64,000 bases of DNA from Certhia americana (lineage: Eukaryota > Chordata > Aves > Passeriformes > Certhiidae). Shown piece after piece: positions 51,294 to 63,529 of the stretch (the first letter of the stretch is position 1; the number at the start of each line of letters is the position of its first letter). The DNA lies in NCBI GenBank assembly GCA_018697195.1, contig CM031879.1, positions 33,430,541-33,494,540 of the forward strand, in the 5' to 3' direction. Made by a program: the position numbers and the translations under genes. The notes under the pieces are model-generated. The model made no database searches. It was not told where the DNA came from and saw only the letters and a program-made list of their open reading frames with translations.

Positions 51294-51556
51294 CTTTCCT
51301 GGAGTCCCACAGGTTTCATTCTGAAAGGAGATGGACTGGCACACAGGGGAGGTTTGAGCTCAGGAACACACTGGCCTTGAGGGTCCACTACCACATTGAT
51401 AACTTTTGGAGCCTGTTGAGGCTGGACCATGCTGTTGGTGGTCTTATACTCAGTGTGAGATGTCTGCAGGGGAAGGGGTGAGAGGTGGATCTCCTGCTTC
51501 TTTTCCTTCTCTTGCCTTAGTGACAACTGGATCTTCTCCTTTAGTCTGTACAGAAC
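51294..51556 (-). CDS. PTPRR: PTPRR exon: cytoplasmic linker before the KIM
   Basis: A 263-bp exon, phase 0 in and 2 out (87 codons plus AG). The acceptor is ttctgtag, the donor GAAAG|gtagga. Translation opens VLYRLKEKIQLSLRQEKEKK, a very basic stop-transfer and juxtamembrane stretch, then EIHLSPLPL, a low-complexity Ser/Pro/Gln segment, KVINVVVDPQG, and ends MKPVGLQE; the Arg codon is completed in the next exon (AG|A). It is likely unstructured and connects membrane to kinase-docking motif. Internal Met codons (NSMVQPQ and FRMKPVG) are possible starts for cytosolic isoforms like those described in mammals, but nothing in the sequence proves their use. The family match is clear at both ends; the middle is the least conserved part of the cytoplasmic chain. 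Confidence 0.95.
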
Positions 51557-54500
51557 CTACAGAAATAAAGAGGACATCTCAATCTCAATTGCCTGGTAAA
51601 CAAGGCAAGGAAGGTATCACAAATGCTGGGTAAGATTACTGTATGTGGCTTTCATTACTAGAAGGTAAGTCACAAGTTGTGTTTTCCACAACAAGATAAA
51701 TATTGCCATTACATAAACTGCAGAGTGTACACATGGGCAGTAGGGATTTTAAGAGTTCTCACTGTGAGCTGGTACTGATTTGTAATACCTGCAGTAGTAT
51801 TATTAAAAGAGCAAATAACACAGAATGGAAATTAGTTGCAGAAGACATTCTGAAGAAGGAAACACTGATAAATAGAGTAACTGTAGAAGAAATTTTAAGC
51901 ATTTTAACACTAGAGAGACAATGACACAAAAATAAAATAGATGTTTATGACTTAGCCAGATACAAGTCTCTGATTACAACAGCCTCAATTTGTTTTAGAG
52001 CAGATGTTCTTAAAAGCCTTTCTCATCTGGCATGGAGCTGATGGTTGAACAGAGTAACTTGACTTGGTCACTTTGGTAATAGTAGGCCGCTATTACTCTG
52101 AAATACTCCAGGTAGGGATAGGCTCCAATATCCTCAGAGAAACATTAACTGTTCTGAAATGAAGCCAAAGCGATGAGTGGCCTATGAATTTATTTAACCA
52201 TCTTTTCAGATGTAAAGTATGTTTACAATCAGTTGTAAAGTATGCTTTACAATCACCAAGAAATTGACTTCTGAACACACTGTAATACCAGGATTATCTG
52301 TCCACATATTGCTTATGAATGTGGACATCAGATACATGCAACAAAAGCAGAAATTGTACTGATCTTCCTCCATCAAACTGAAGTTGTGAACCCTGGCTTG
52401 GTGAGAGCAGTCAGGTAGCTTGTGCTGAGTAATGTCACTCCAGAGCTACCCATGTTATACCTGTTTAACACATCTTACTTCTTTAGAGGGCAATACAAAA
52501 AAACAATTTCTGAGCCATAGCTGTTCCATTTTCAAAACATTCCTTACAAGCTACAAAATTTATGAGAATTGTAAACATTGCATGTGGAGATGGAAGGCAC
52601 TTAAACCGTTTTTTGAAGGTGCCTGCAGAACCTTTTACCTTCCACTTTGCTTTATCTGTTCCTGTAAAATATTTGATTTGGATCCTTAAGTAAGACAAAA
52701 CCTAGACCAGAGCATTTTCTTCCCTGCAAGTCAGAAGTTCTTTGACCCTGCTAGCACCACATAAAGACCTATCACTCCATAGCTTTCCAGTGATGACTGA
52801 ATATATCTGATGGGTTTGTTTGTTCAAAGATTAGCTTTAGAGGTTTAGCTGGTAATTGATCTAATGTCATTAGCAATGCACACGTTTAACAAGACTTAGC
52901 TACGTCAACCATCTGTTCATTCTGAAGGGTTTAGAATTGCATGGGTAAGATCTCTTTGCCATAATTTTGCAGAAAATTAAGCAAAGCCCTACTGTGAAGC
53001 AAGGGCACTGGTACCAGTAAAGATAAAAGAGTGACTTGAAATATTTTAACTTTAATATTTTAACTTGAAATATTATTCTTTTCCTCCAGTAAGTGCTTTC
53101 ATCTAATTTGTTTCGAATAACCAGCAGGTAAATAGCTTAGATAATCATGGCCATGACAGTGCTCACCATACCTTCTTGTCTCTAATGTGTTTTGACATAG
53201 TTTCACTCCTTGGGGACCCAAGAATTATGGTTTTGACTTCTAAAATGTGGACAAGTATTATTTCATATACTATTTAATAATCTATTATTAAACCCTAGGA
53301 AAAAAAGAGGGCTTGACCCTAGCAGAATTTGAAAAAAAATCTAACAAATAACGTTTGATCTAAGCACTAACACTTTTCCTCAGAAAGTGTTACAGGGCTA
53401 TAACAGTTTTAATGAATTCTATGTAAAGTAAAAAAACCAGAAATGTCCAAAAATATAGTGACCAACCCAATCTGCCACTCTAACACACATTAAATGGGAT
53501 AAAAACCAACATGAGCCAACAACTACTTCTGTTAGCTTTACAGATTGCACATACCCCATGTATTGTCAGGTCCTGACAAAATCTGAGGCAGTGTCCATTT
53601 GCCCAGTTCAAACAGTAGCACACATAAAGATACAAGTTGGACCTGGGAGGAACAGAAAGGGGAATGCCTGCAGAAAAGACCACAGCATAATAGCAATTCC
53701 ATCTGGAAGGAATTCAAGGAGTCTACTAGAATTGACCTCTACCCTAGCTTCAGATCAGCTATACCCAAAATATTTCTGACAAATGTTTGCCTAAAACCTT
53801 AATGGGTGAAAACTCCCAAGCTTCCCCAAGCAATGCAATCCAGGGTCTAGTGACACATGCGACAGCAAAGATCTTTCTAATGAATCAGCCAAATCACCCT
53901 GTGAAAAATTTTCTTTTACAATCCCCAGTGGAGAAAGTATTATCTTCTTCCTTATGAGAGTCTTTGAAATCTTCTCATGTTTGAGAACTATCATGTTTCT
54001 GTTTGCTCCTTTTCCCTGTCATAAATAAACCAAATTATTTCATGTCCTCCGTGTCTCTGGTCAATCTTGCATCTCCATCCTCCTATAATTGCCTGCAATT
54101 TTTCATAAATGTGATAGAGAGAGACAATAGAAAATGAGTAAGACATGATACTACAACCAAATAATTAACACAGTGGAGCTGAATTCAGATCTAAGAGATC
54201 ATATCGTCATTTATACATTCCAGGGTAAAACTGTATTTTTTGCAACACTGATGTTGCTTATCTATTTCTGTGATACTGTTCTGCGATACTGCTGGAACCT
54301 TTCCTACAGAACTATTGTTTTGCCACATATTTCCTACCTTGTATTGATGCACATGACTAGAGCTCTTGTCCCTGCCAAGCAGCATTCTTGTTCTTTCCCA
54401 TCTTTCCTCTGGCACTCTAAGAGTATTTGAAGTTCTGATACTGTCATACAGAATGCTTACAATTTCCAATATTGTCAATGCATTCCAGATCATTAATGGA

Positions 54501-55647
54501 AATATTGTGTGGTACGAGGACAAGGACAGCTAGCATTCTCTATAACCTTCCAGTTAAATAGTCAGTAATGACCAAAATATCCCTTCTCCAAAGCAAAGAG
54601 TAGAGAAGAAGAGATTTCTAGAGTTACCCTCCTCTTTTTGAGTGAAACGGCATGGGGAGATAGAGACAAGAAGAAGGTAGAAATTAAATAAAACAACAAT
54701 TTCCTGTGATAAAAAAAGCACTTTTCAAATCTTAGGGAGACTTTAAAAGATTAAATAACATTTTGTTATAAATTTTTGTGGACACTTGTGTAAATGTGAG
54801 CATTTTTAAAATAACTTCAGATTAAACATGCTTTCTGTCTTAAGGTTGTAAGTGGTTAAAGAAAATTAAATGTGTTCGAGAGCAAAATATCTCAAAGGAC
54901 TCCAAGATACTATGTGTTCATAAATGCTGATAATTGTCAGAGAATTCAGGTAACACTTACATGTGTGCACCACAGAAGTATCACACAATTTAAAGAAGGA
55001 AAACATAAAAGATACAAAACTAGACAAAAATTACCCTGCAAAAGTCAGGGGTGGTGTAGTGTTGTTCACCTTCTGTGTGACCATTGCACATCTCATATTC
55101 AACATATTAAAATTGTGCCTTATGCTCAGAAACCTGGCCAATGAACTCATACAATGTGAATGGCAAAATCGCTCAAAAATGTGATTACTCCTTCATGTAC
55201 TTACTAGTTATTTCAGTTTAAAATTTGTGTATCAAATACAGAAATACCAACACACTGACAACATTCTATCAATGTGGTGTTGCTTTTACTATCCAGTAAA
55301 CTGAAATAAACGCTGGTAAGAGTACTTTAGGGATCCTGGGACCTAAGAAAGTTGAGAAGTCATCATTCATGTCCCTACACAGTTACCCTGTAGATTTAAA
55401 AACTTGTTTGTTATTTCTTTAGCTTCCTTCTAGCTACATTCTTCATTCAACTCAAAATACATCAAGAAATGTGATCCTTCAAACTTTGGTTTCCCAGCAT
55501 TATGAGAGTGACCAATTCTTACCTTGGAGTTGAGTTTCTAATAGCCTTGAGAAAACACCCATCATGTAAAGAATGTGTGACCCTATCCTTCAGACTAAGA
55601 AAAGCATGAAATAAAAAAACCAAAATAAAGGTAAAAGAGAAACTTAC
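51557..55647 (-). other. PTPRR intron between transmembrane and linker exons
   Basis: 4,091 bp, GT-AG, phase 0. AT-rich, with a short degenerate duplication of atattttaactt at about 53040-53070. No interspersed repeat recognised. Confidence 0.9.
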
Positions 55648-55758
55648 CATTAAACAAGTCACTAGGATGACAAAGACACTGAGAAATATGACAACTGCAT
55701 AAAATCCTTCTTTGCTCCAGAGTTTGTCCGCTTCACGCTGGCCTTGCAAAACGTTTTT
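55648..55758 (-). CDS. PTPRR: PTPRR exon: transmembrane segment
   Basis: A 111-bp exon, 37 codons, phase 0/0. Translation starts KNVLQGQREADKLWSKEG and runs into a hydrophobic stretch from about residue 19 to 37 (FYAVVIFLSVFVILVTCLM), the single membrane span. The donor is ATG|gtaagt, close to consensus. The acceptor is unusual: the AG is preceded by a run of six A, and the pyrimidine tract (tttttttcctctttctgtttc) ends about 15 bases upstream of it. Frame and the match to the family (K-N-V-L-Q after S-P-E) fix the start. Charged residues just before the span and YRLKEK in the next exon fit a type I membrane protein with a cytoplasmic C-terminus. Isoforms starting downstream of this exon would be cytosolic. 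Confidence 0.95.
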
Positions 55759-55892
55759 CTTTTTTAAGCAACGAAACAGAAAGAGGAAAAAAAGTTATAG
55801 AGTGGCATGTGCAGCTTTAAATGGCTCTCATTGGGCATTAATCACTCTCCTCAGCTTTGTCAGCATTAAAATTCCATGGCACAGGGCATGAC

Positions 55893-55990
55893 TTTGAACG
55901 CTGCTATTGGCACCCCCTGCCCACGCCCAGCCCACCGAGCAGGGCCACGCCGCGCTCCCAGCACTGCACGGGTATCCACGGCCCTCTATG
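55893..55990 (-). promoter_or_regulatory. CpG/GC-box pocket upstream of the transmembrane exon
   Basis: About eight CpG in 98 bases. Read on the minus strand it contains a GC-box-like gggcgtgg and an inverted CCAAT (ccaata), followed about 80-110 bases downstream by atttaaag-type TATA-like text and then the exon 55758-55648. This is the layout of a small promoter reading into the transmembrane exon. It is an inference from composition only. Confidence 0.3.
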
Positions 55991-58900
55991 GCTGCCAAGA
56001 GAGTTCTCCCTCAGCTGTCACAGCCTGCTTGAAGGTAAAGCAAACAAGACCCAGCGTCTTTCTTGGAAACCACCTGGCTCCTTAGGTCACAGGGCTTTGG
56101 GAAGTGTTTGCCCTGCCCCTCTCTTCCCAGTGCTTATCTCCAGTGGCAGCGCCCACATACCAGCTTTCCCAGTGCTTCCACCTGACACGGAGCAAAGAGC
56201 AGGTGCTGGTTTGCCTTCATGAGCCAGGAAGCCCTCACACTGTCACCTCTAGATTACACACACACACATATGTAAAAATATTGGTTTTGCTGAAAATAAT
56301 CTCATTATCTGTCTATCTATAATTCTGATTATGCTTAATCTCATTATCTTTGGCTTCCTGCTGATAGAACATTTCTGAAACAGCTGTGCACACTCAAGTT
56401 TGCAGAACTACTGGGGAACTCCTGGGGATTATGAAATAATAATGATTGTAAAAGCATTTATTTTTGTCTTTATTGCAGCACTGGGACTTGGTTCGATTAT
56501 TAAATTACCAGAATTTCACTATGTTTTCAAATAGAGATTTTGCAGCAGAAACTAAGTACATGTACCCTTGGTCTAACTGCAATATATTATTTAGAATGAA
56601 GTATGTTGTCTGATGTTTTGGGGACCACAGTTCAGTAGACATTGCCCTTGTAATTTTCATCTACTTCCTTTTATTTTCGTAATTGTCTTTTTAGTAGAGT
56701 TCTCAGACTGAGTAAAACCAAATTTCTAAAATTCAGGTTCCCATTGTATATGGTCAAGGTCTTTGCATTTCCCTCTTGCTGAAGCTCTCTAATGGCTTTA
56801 AATAAACCTCTCATTTAACTGCTAAGTTGTCTTCCCATCCCAATGTGGCCTTTTTTCCTCTCTGGGGATGTTGTGCAAGAGGACTGGCAGTTTATCACAG
56901 AGGAAAGAGTTCCTCCATACAAAGATGAGTGGCTGCTCAATGGGCCTGTGTAACTGCAGGGACACTCTAACACTCTACATGGGTACATCATGCCCCAGGG
57001 TCTGCTTAGCCACCCATTAGCCTGCTGTTTTGCACAGCTAATGTATCAAGCCAACTCTGTCTTTCAAAAAGGCAAAGCCTCCCTAAACCAAGCCTCTTTA
57101 GTTTCCCAAACACAGAAAGTCTGAATGATGATGGATTAATGTGGGAAAGCTTCCTGAGGAGTGGGATATAATAGCCTGAGGAAGAGAACAAGATGACAAA
57201 TAATGCTGGGTGCTGGATCCCAATACAGTTTTCATGGTCTTCTTTTCAGCACAGAATTGTGCACTGCTTGTTTTGAAAAGAGTCAGAACAATACAAGACA
57301 ATTCACAGATAAAATTGCCACAAAATGCAAACATTTAGAGAGGAATTTGGTAGCATGGCTAATTTACAGAGACTTGCTTGCCTGAAGAAATGCTTGTGAG
57401 AAATGCATCTCACCAACTGGGAGGTGATGGCTTTAGAACTGAAAGTGTAATAAAGCAGAGTTTTCTTTGGAAATAATAGTCCTGGGGACCAGAATGGAAA
57501 TCCTTCAGCACAACTACAGAAACCAGTCATGTAAAATTTGTATATTTGTGTGTGTGTGCATAATCATGCATCATTTCATGGTCTCCGCTTTCAAATGGTG
57601 CAGGTATTGACATTTTTAAAAGGCTTATAAAGTGTGAGTTTGATGTTTAATGAGCAACTTAAAACCCAGGGCTTTCAAAGAGAAGCTGGAAATCTTGCCA
57701 AATATTTCTGCAAAAGTTCTTCCTAGACATATTTAAACACTGCTGCCACTGTAGCGGGGTACAGCTCTCTGTGCAATCTGCTACCTCAGAGCAGATTATC
57801 TCTGCTAAGCAGAGCAAGGTCATTTTGCTGTGCTCATGGCACAGGACTTGGGTCCCAACACTGGCTCAGAGCCCAAACTTGCAGCTGCTCCACATCCAAG
57901 ACTGCTCCTGTTGAGCTCCATGGCAATCCCATGGTGACAGCTGCAGCTGGGGCCTGTTAGCTGTAAACTCAATGTTTGACCCTGAGTGGGTTACCTGATG
58001 GCTTTCCGGTGTTTCATATCTCTCAGGAGGAAATTTAAATAAAAAGCAGGAGCTAGAGGAGAATTGGCTGTGTTGACCTTCTGTAAGTGAGTAAATGGGG
58101 TGGTTTAATACTTCTTTACTTAAAGGACAAATACACTAAAAAGTAAATGAAGAGCTAATAGGATTTTTAGTCACAGTGGATGAGAGACTTAAATAAACTT
58201 TAATTCATTAATGTCACAAAACTTTTAAAATATTTTATAATAGACTTCATACACATAATAGAGTGAAGAGAATAAAAGAAGAGAAGAATTTAAGAGAATG
58301 AATCTCTGTGGTGTCTGTCTAGTGCTATGTGTGTTCAGGACATATCTTTGCCTGATTTGTCTTTCTAACAATAATGTTCAAATATTAACAAATTCTGTAC
58401 AAAGGGTAAAAAATATATACCACAATTTAAACCTTCTTGCCATTTTGAAACCCTTCAGTAGTACCTTCACCCACTCAAGGAAATCTCTCTCCTGGATCTA
58501 ATTGGTAGAGAGCAAAATCATTGCTTAAGCTGCTTCCTAATGACAGAAGAAGCTGTGACCTCCAGTAACTGAGTCATCTCACACCCACGATAAGGAATTG
58601 CTTTTTGAAATGTCAGTGCTGCTCATTCAGAACTTTGTTCCTTTGTCTGGGAAAACTGGTAAGAGGGATAGCAATTGCCACGCCCACTAGAAATTGCTGA
58701 CGTCCAGGAAGAAAGCTAATAGAATGGCCAAATGCAAGGCAAAAATGAAAGGATTATTGTCCTTCATAGAGTTTTTGAGAAATAAGCTGGAGGATAGACT
58801 AATTTGCAAAGACCTCTGGCTAATAAAGGTGGGGGACTGTCAGAGCAGATGGAGTGGCAAGGGAATTCCAGTAGCTAAGGGGGCATCATATCCTAGAGCA

Positions 58901-61900
58901 AACAGGGAGGAAGGCATCATTTCCTAGTATTTCCATTTCCTAACGAGTCTCCAATAAGGCGAGTTTTCTAGGCAGAATAAGCCAGGCTAACTTAAACTGT
59001 TCGAATTCAGCATAATTCAGTGTGCGGAAGAATCAAATGTATTATTACAATGCCATTCAATCACTAACCCTACTGAAGAGTGCCTGAAGATACACAAGGG
59101 TATCTGCTGAACTGGAACAAATGTGGTTTTTTCTAAACAAATTTTATAAACTTTTATTCTTAAAGACACTAAAAATCCACTCTGGCTTTGCTGGTCTTAC
59201 TATGGAAAAGTAGTGGAGTATTTCTACAAGCAAGTAAAATGATAAGGTTTTGATAATAACAGGAAAGACATTGACCTGAAGTAGTCACTATAAAAACTGA
59301 CTGAAGGATTCTGCTGCAGAATCAGGACCTGCCAGGAAAGGTAAATTTTCAGTGGAAAACAGGAGAATTTGCAAATTGGGTCAGTTAACCCCAATTAGTC
59401 CCTTGGGCCGGAACACTAATGAGAGCATAGCAAGCTGTAGTTCTGAGCTCAGAGGAAAGCTTACAGGGAGTCGGGGGTAGAACTGAAGATCAAAGAGGGT
59501 TCATGGAAGTTCACACTGAATAGCTTTGTTTTCTCTGCTATTTTAACTATGGGAGCTAAGGCACATTAGGAAAGGCTGCCAAGAAATCACTTCCACCCCC
59601 AGTGAAAATGTAGGAATGTATATGACCTCTCAGGCTCACAGGACACTGGATAATAGTCACTTAACCATGTCTGCCATGATAAAGTCTCCTCAAAAGCTCT
59701 ACCTTAGGCACATATGAGATGAAGTGCTGTAATTCCGCATCCACACTGGCAGCCTGTAGGGCTCCTGTTTCTGTTGGGCACTCTGGGTGCAGCTGTGAAG
59801 GTGTTACACTAGCAAGGCAGCTGCCTTGCCTGATCACAGGAGCATGTCCTTGTGCTCTGCTTTGTTTCCAGGTGCCTCTGTCAGTCCAGGCTATTGTAAT
59901 TTCTAAGATAGTGGTTTTGATCACTTGTCCTTACAGCAACTTACAGTTTCTGTGTACTTTTAGAGCATGATTTCTTCCTTTTATTTCTTCTCTAATATGT
60001 TAGTATCACCTACTTCAAAGGCAACCTCTTTGTGCAAGGAGGCCATAATGCTACATTTTGGGATTACATAATATTTGTGTGAACTCTGGAAATTTCTCCT
60101 TCAGTGACACATTTCCAGCTGGCAGTTAGCTTAGCTCTCAAAACATAGTAACCCTTATTTTATTTACTGTAACTTCAGTTATTTTTGTCATTCAAAACCA
60201 AGTTCTTTTCTAGTAAATTCTGAAACCCAGTAGTATTTTATTTTAATCCAAGCAATTTAAAGACATTAGGAAGCCAGGATTCCCACACCATAATAACACA
60301 GACTGCCTAAGTAATTGAATTTAGTCCTACCATCAAGCACCAATTTGGTACTTTGTTCTGGACAACTCTGTTCCTGACTGTGGTACATCCCATGGAGCAG
60401 AACTCAATCTGAAATCCCACTTCAGACACAAACTTTAGACCACAATAAAAAAAGCAAATGCTACAACTATGATAAACCATTGGAAAATCAAGGAGATATG
60501 AGAGGTATAGACATTGTCCTGGAACCCTGAAACAGCAAGGACTCCTTTAAATTTACACATTCCCACTGGGACATATCTCATTCTACACCAGGCAGTAAAG
60601 TAGTCTAGTGATTCCTACAGCAAAGACATATAGGGAAACTGCTCTTTCAGCTACTGCAGAATAAGAAACTGGGATATAATTTTGAGACAGGCAATTTACT
60701 TGAAAATAGATCAACCAGTGATCAATGCTCCAACAGATGCGAACAAGCAAATTATTTCTGTAATGAATGGAAATGCAGTTCCAGGTACTGATATCCACTG
60801 GGACTTTTGCTGTTTATGGTACAGTATGGGCTGAGACTTTGAGCAGAGAAGTTTTTCATATGGGTTTTCCTACATAATCTTGGTAAAATTTCTTTGGACA
60901 GGTTAATCTCCTACAGCATTTACCCTCTGGGGGTCTAGTTTACACTAAACCTTGTTAAAAAGGGTCAACCAAGCAATCTCAGGAGAGGTGTCTCACAAAT
61001 AGGATGAACTGCCTGTCAAGCATTTCTCTTTTTGTTTACTGTAGAGAGAGAGAGACAGCAGACTTTCAAGCCTTAGGCAGCTCTTACTGAAATACAGCTG
61101 AAAAAGACACAAATTCCAGGCCTAACACCTCTGTGTCAGCCACCCACCTAGAAAGATAAAAGTAATGCTTCCTTTGTGCATAGATTCACTGATAATGCAC
61201 ATACAATATTGGCTGTGAAGCATTCATACTTTTGGTAGAAGAGTGTACAATTTTAGCTCATGATTTAATCAGGATTGACAGCTCAGGAGTACACACAAAG
61301 AGTATTTTACAATGGGTAAAATAATGCATCAAAGCTACCTAAGGCTTTGTATAACTATAACTTCCTTCAAAGGTTTGCCTGTTTTGTTTCAGTTTGCAGT
61401 TACTTTGTTTGGAACAATTTGTTCTTAGAGCAAGCTGAAGGAAAATATGGGGTTAGTAGCTGACCAAGTAAAGATTGAATATTTGTTGTAAAGATTGTTG
61501 CTGTTTTTCAGATGTTGTTTTCTGCGTAGTCTTACACATGTAAACTATTTATTGAGATACATCAGGATACCTATTAGTGTAAATTATAAAGCTGCATTAT
61601 TTTTCAGGATCAATGCCTTAGCTGTATAATCTGCTATCAACTGAAATATTAAAAGAATCTCGTGTCTCTAAATAGCATTAGGAGTTAGAGACTGCGCAGC
61701 TTTCATTCTATTAATCCTGTTTTAAATGATTATCTACATTTATCTCTATAAAGAAAATAAAAATATCTGAGCACTCCAGATTATTGAAATATATCTAACT
61801 CAAGATAAGCTCTTGAGTTCAATGCTTGGATTTTTTTCCAGCATCTCTTCATAGCTTGATGGCATTTCTCTGTTCATCTATTATTCATCTAAGTTCTTGC

Positions 61901-63121
61901 CCTATGTCTGCCTGAAGTGCTATTTGTAACTGAAGTACTAGGAATAGATAATTGCCTCTATCCCTACCATCAGACTCATGTGCTTCACATACAAAGGAAA
62001 TTCTAACATAAAGGAAGCTTCACTCAGGTTGCTGATTGGTGATACAAAGACTTGATTTGACATTTGGAAACTACTGCTTTACTATGTTTTGTACTAGAAC
62101 AGCTAGAACTTGAGAATCTGAATTTTGATAGTGGCAGGCTGCTGTAGTAGAAGATGAATTTGCCTTGGTTTATATTTCATTTTTTGGTAACAAAACCATT
62201 GAGATTCTTAGAATATGAAAAATGAGCAAAACTATTTCTAATCAGTAGAAATTCAGGTAGGCATAGCAGCCCAATGGCTCAAACAGCAATGTCTGAAACA
62301 CACCTTTGGATATAAAAAAACCCAGGAACTTTCTACCCGTAGAGGGAAACACAGATCATCAGAGCATTTGATTTTTTCCCACTTTTTTGGACACAGAGGC
62401 ACCTCCTCTGCCAAACTGCGAGTTTCCACTGATAATTCTGATTCATGACAACATGATTGAAGGGGTTGGGCCCCGAACTGTATTCTGAGGGTCTTTATAT
62501 GTATGTAAGGGTATCAGGTAAGATACTAAATAAAATGCAGTGTGATGTGGCCATGTCCATGAGCTCACTAGCTTTTTACCCTTAAGGCTTTTGCTTTCTT
62601 TCATTTTCTGGGCAGAGTTTAAATGGCCAGCCCACAGTTAGATGTCCATATCACTGATAATGTCTCAGACAAGCTGTGGAGATGACAATGTAATCTCTGC
62701 TTCGATATGGATTTTTTTTTTTTTTCCAAAGAATGGATGAAGTCATACAAATAACAGCTACAATTTTTATTTTTACCCTCTTTTTGGAGTACATATAGAA
62801 AATAAATCTAATAGAAAGCATGGGTGTAATGTACAGATTCAGCTTTTCAAAATCATGTCAGATGAGAGTTATATGGGTAGTAAAGGTGACACCCAATATC
62901 TGCATTCCATTTATCTCTCTATCTAAGTTGTTATATTTTCCTACTTGTTAATGGAGATAAATATATTGGAATTCCTTATGCCCACTTCCTTTAAGGCAGT
63001 TAGTGCATGCTTAAAATCTAAACTCTGATTTCAGTGGTAGCGCATCTGTACAAGGAGGACCTGGATGCTAAAGAATAAATAGCCTAATAAAACACTACTA
63101 AAGTAATTTAACAGAGCTAGT

Positions 63122-63235
63122 TGTATGGGGCTCTGAGCAATCTGGTCTAGTGAAAGGTGCAACAGTCCATGGCAGAGAGGCTGGAGCTAGTGCTTTCCAA
63201 GCCAGGCTATTCTATGATTCTATTATATTCTATAT
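63122..63235 (+). mobile_element. CR1-type LINE 3' end fragment
   Basis: tatggggctctgagcaatctg and the terminal ctattctatgattctat mark a forward-oriented CR1 3' end with its characteristic ATTCTATGATTCTAT tail repeat. The middle is diverged. It lies about 140 bases from the 63374 donor. Confidence 0.85.
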
Positions 63236-63373
63236 AATTGCCTAATAGTAGTGATGCTATCTTAGCCTATACATTTTCTGCTTCATGCTTAAGAACCTCA
63301 GCTGGAAAACAACCAAGGATGTAAGTGCCTAATCTGCATCAAAATAATACAGGTTAGAAAATTGATAACCAAC

Positions 63374-63529
63374 CTCAGGGGAGACCTCTGTTATTCCAAA
63401 CTGGGATAAACTCTGATGCAAAATGTTGATATTAAGGGAACGCAGAACTTCTTCAGATGGGAGCGCCTCAGAAATTCCTGGCTTCCTGTTCAGTGGGGAC
63501 ACAAACAGTTCCACGCAGTTCTTCTTCCC
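63374..63529 (-). CDS. PTPRR: PTPRR exon: extracellular juxtamembrane region
   Basis: A 156-bp exon, 52 codons, phase 0 at both ends. The acceptor is a pyrimidine tract ending tttccctag; the donor is GAG|gttggt. Translation begins GKKNCVELFVSP, continues through ALPSEEVLRSLNIN and ends ITEVSPE, which then joins KNVLQ of the next exon as in other PTPRR proteins. This region lies outside the membrane in the long PTPBR7-like isoform and is absent from cytosolic isoforms. One cysteine is present and I see no N-glycosylation sequon (N-x-S/T). It has no assigned enzymatic role. The donor lacks the usual A/G at +3 (it reads gttggt), so it is weaker than the other donors of this gene. Identification is firm; the exact acceptor is supported by phase. 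Confidence 0.92.

Larger units (their letters stand above)
55759..63373 (-). other. PTPRR intron upstream of the transmembrane exon
   Basis: 7,615 bp, GT-AG, phase 0. It holds a CpG pocket (55893-55990), a short CA run (about 56253-56268), a short TG run (about 57548-57560), a T17 run near 62710-62726 and a CR1 fragment at 63122-63235. Confidence 0.9.
5714..63529 (-). other. PTPRR: PTPRR gene, internal part (ten coding exons and nine complete introns)
   Basis: Ten minus-strand exons join into one open frame of about 468 codons that matches the PTPRR protein as I know it, from the extracellular juxtamembrane region to the middle of the catalytic domain. PTPRR is a single-pass or cytosolic tyrosine phosphatase of the KIM family (with PTPN5/STEP and PTPN7/HePTP) that binds and dephosphorylates ERK and p38 MAP kinases. 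The choice of PTPRR over PTPN5 rests on the KIM-exon sequence (LDMSSLG...EPF, TPREKVAMEYLQSA) and the extracellular exon (ALPSEEVLRSLNIN). All nine introns are GT-AG and keep phase. The N-terminal exons are beyond 64000. The final exon, expected to start by completing an Arg-Gly-Gly and to hold the QTSEQ Q-loop, was searched for in 1-5713 and not seen. Intron sizes run from about 1.1 to 22.4 kb. Confidence 0.96.
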
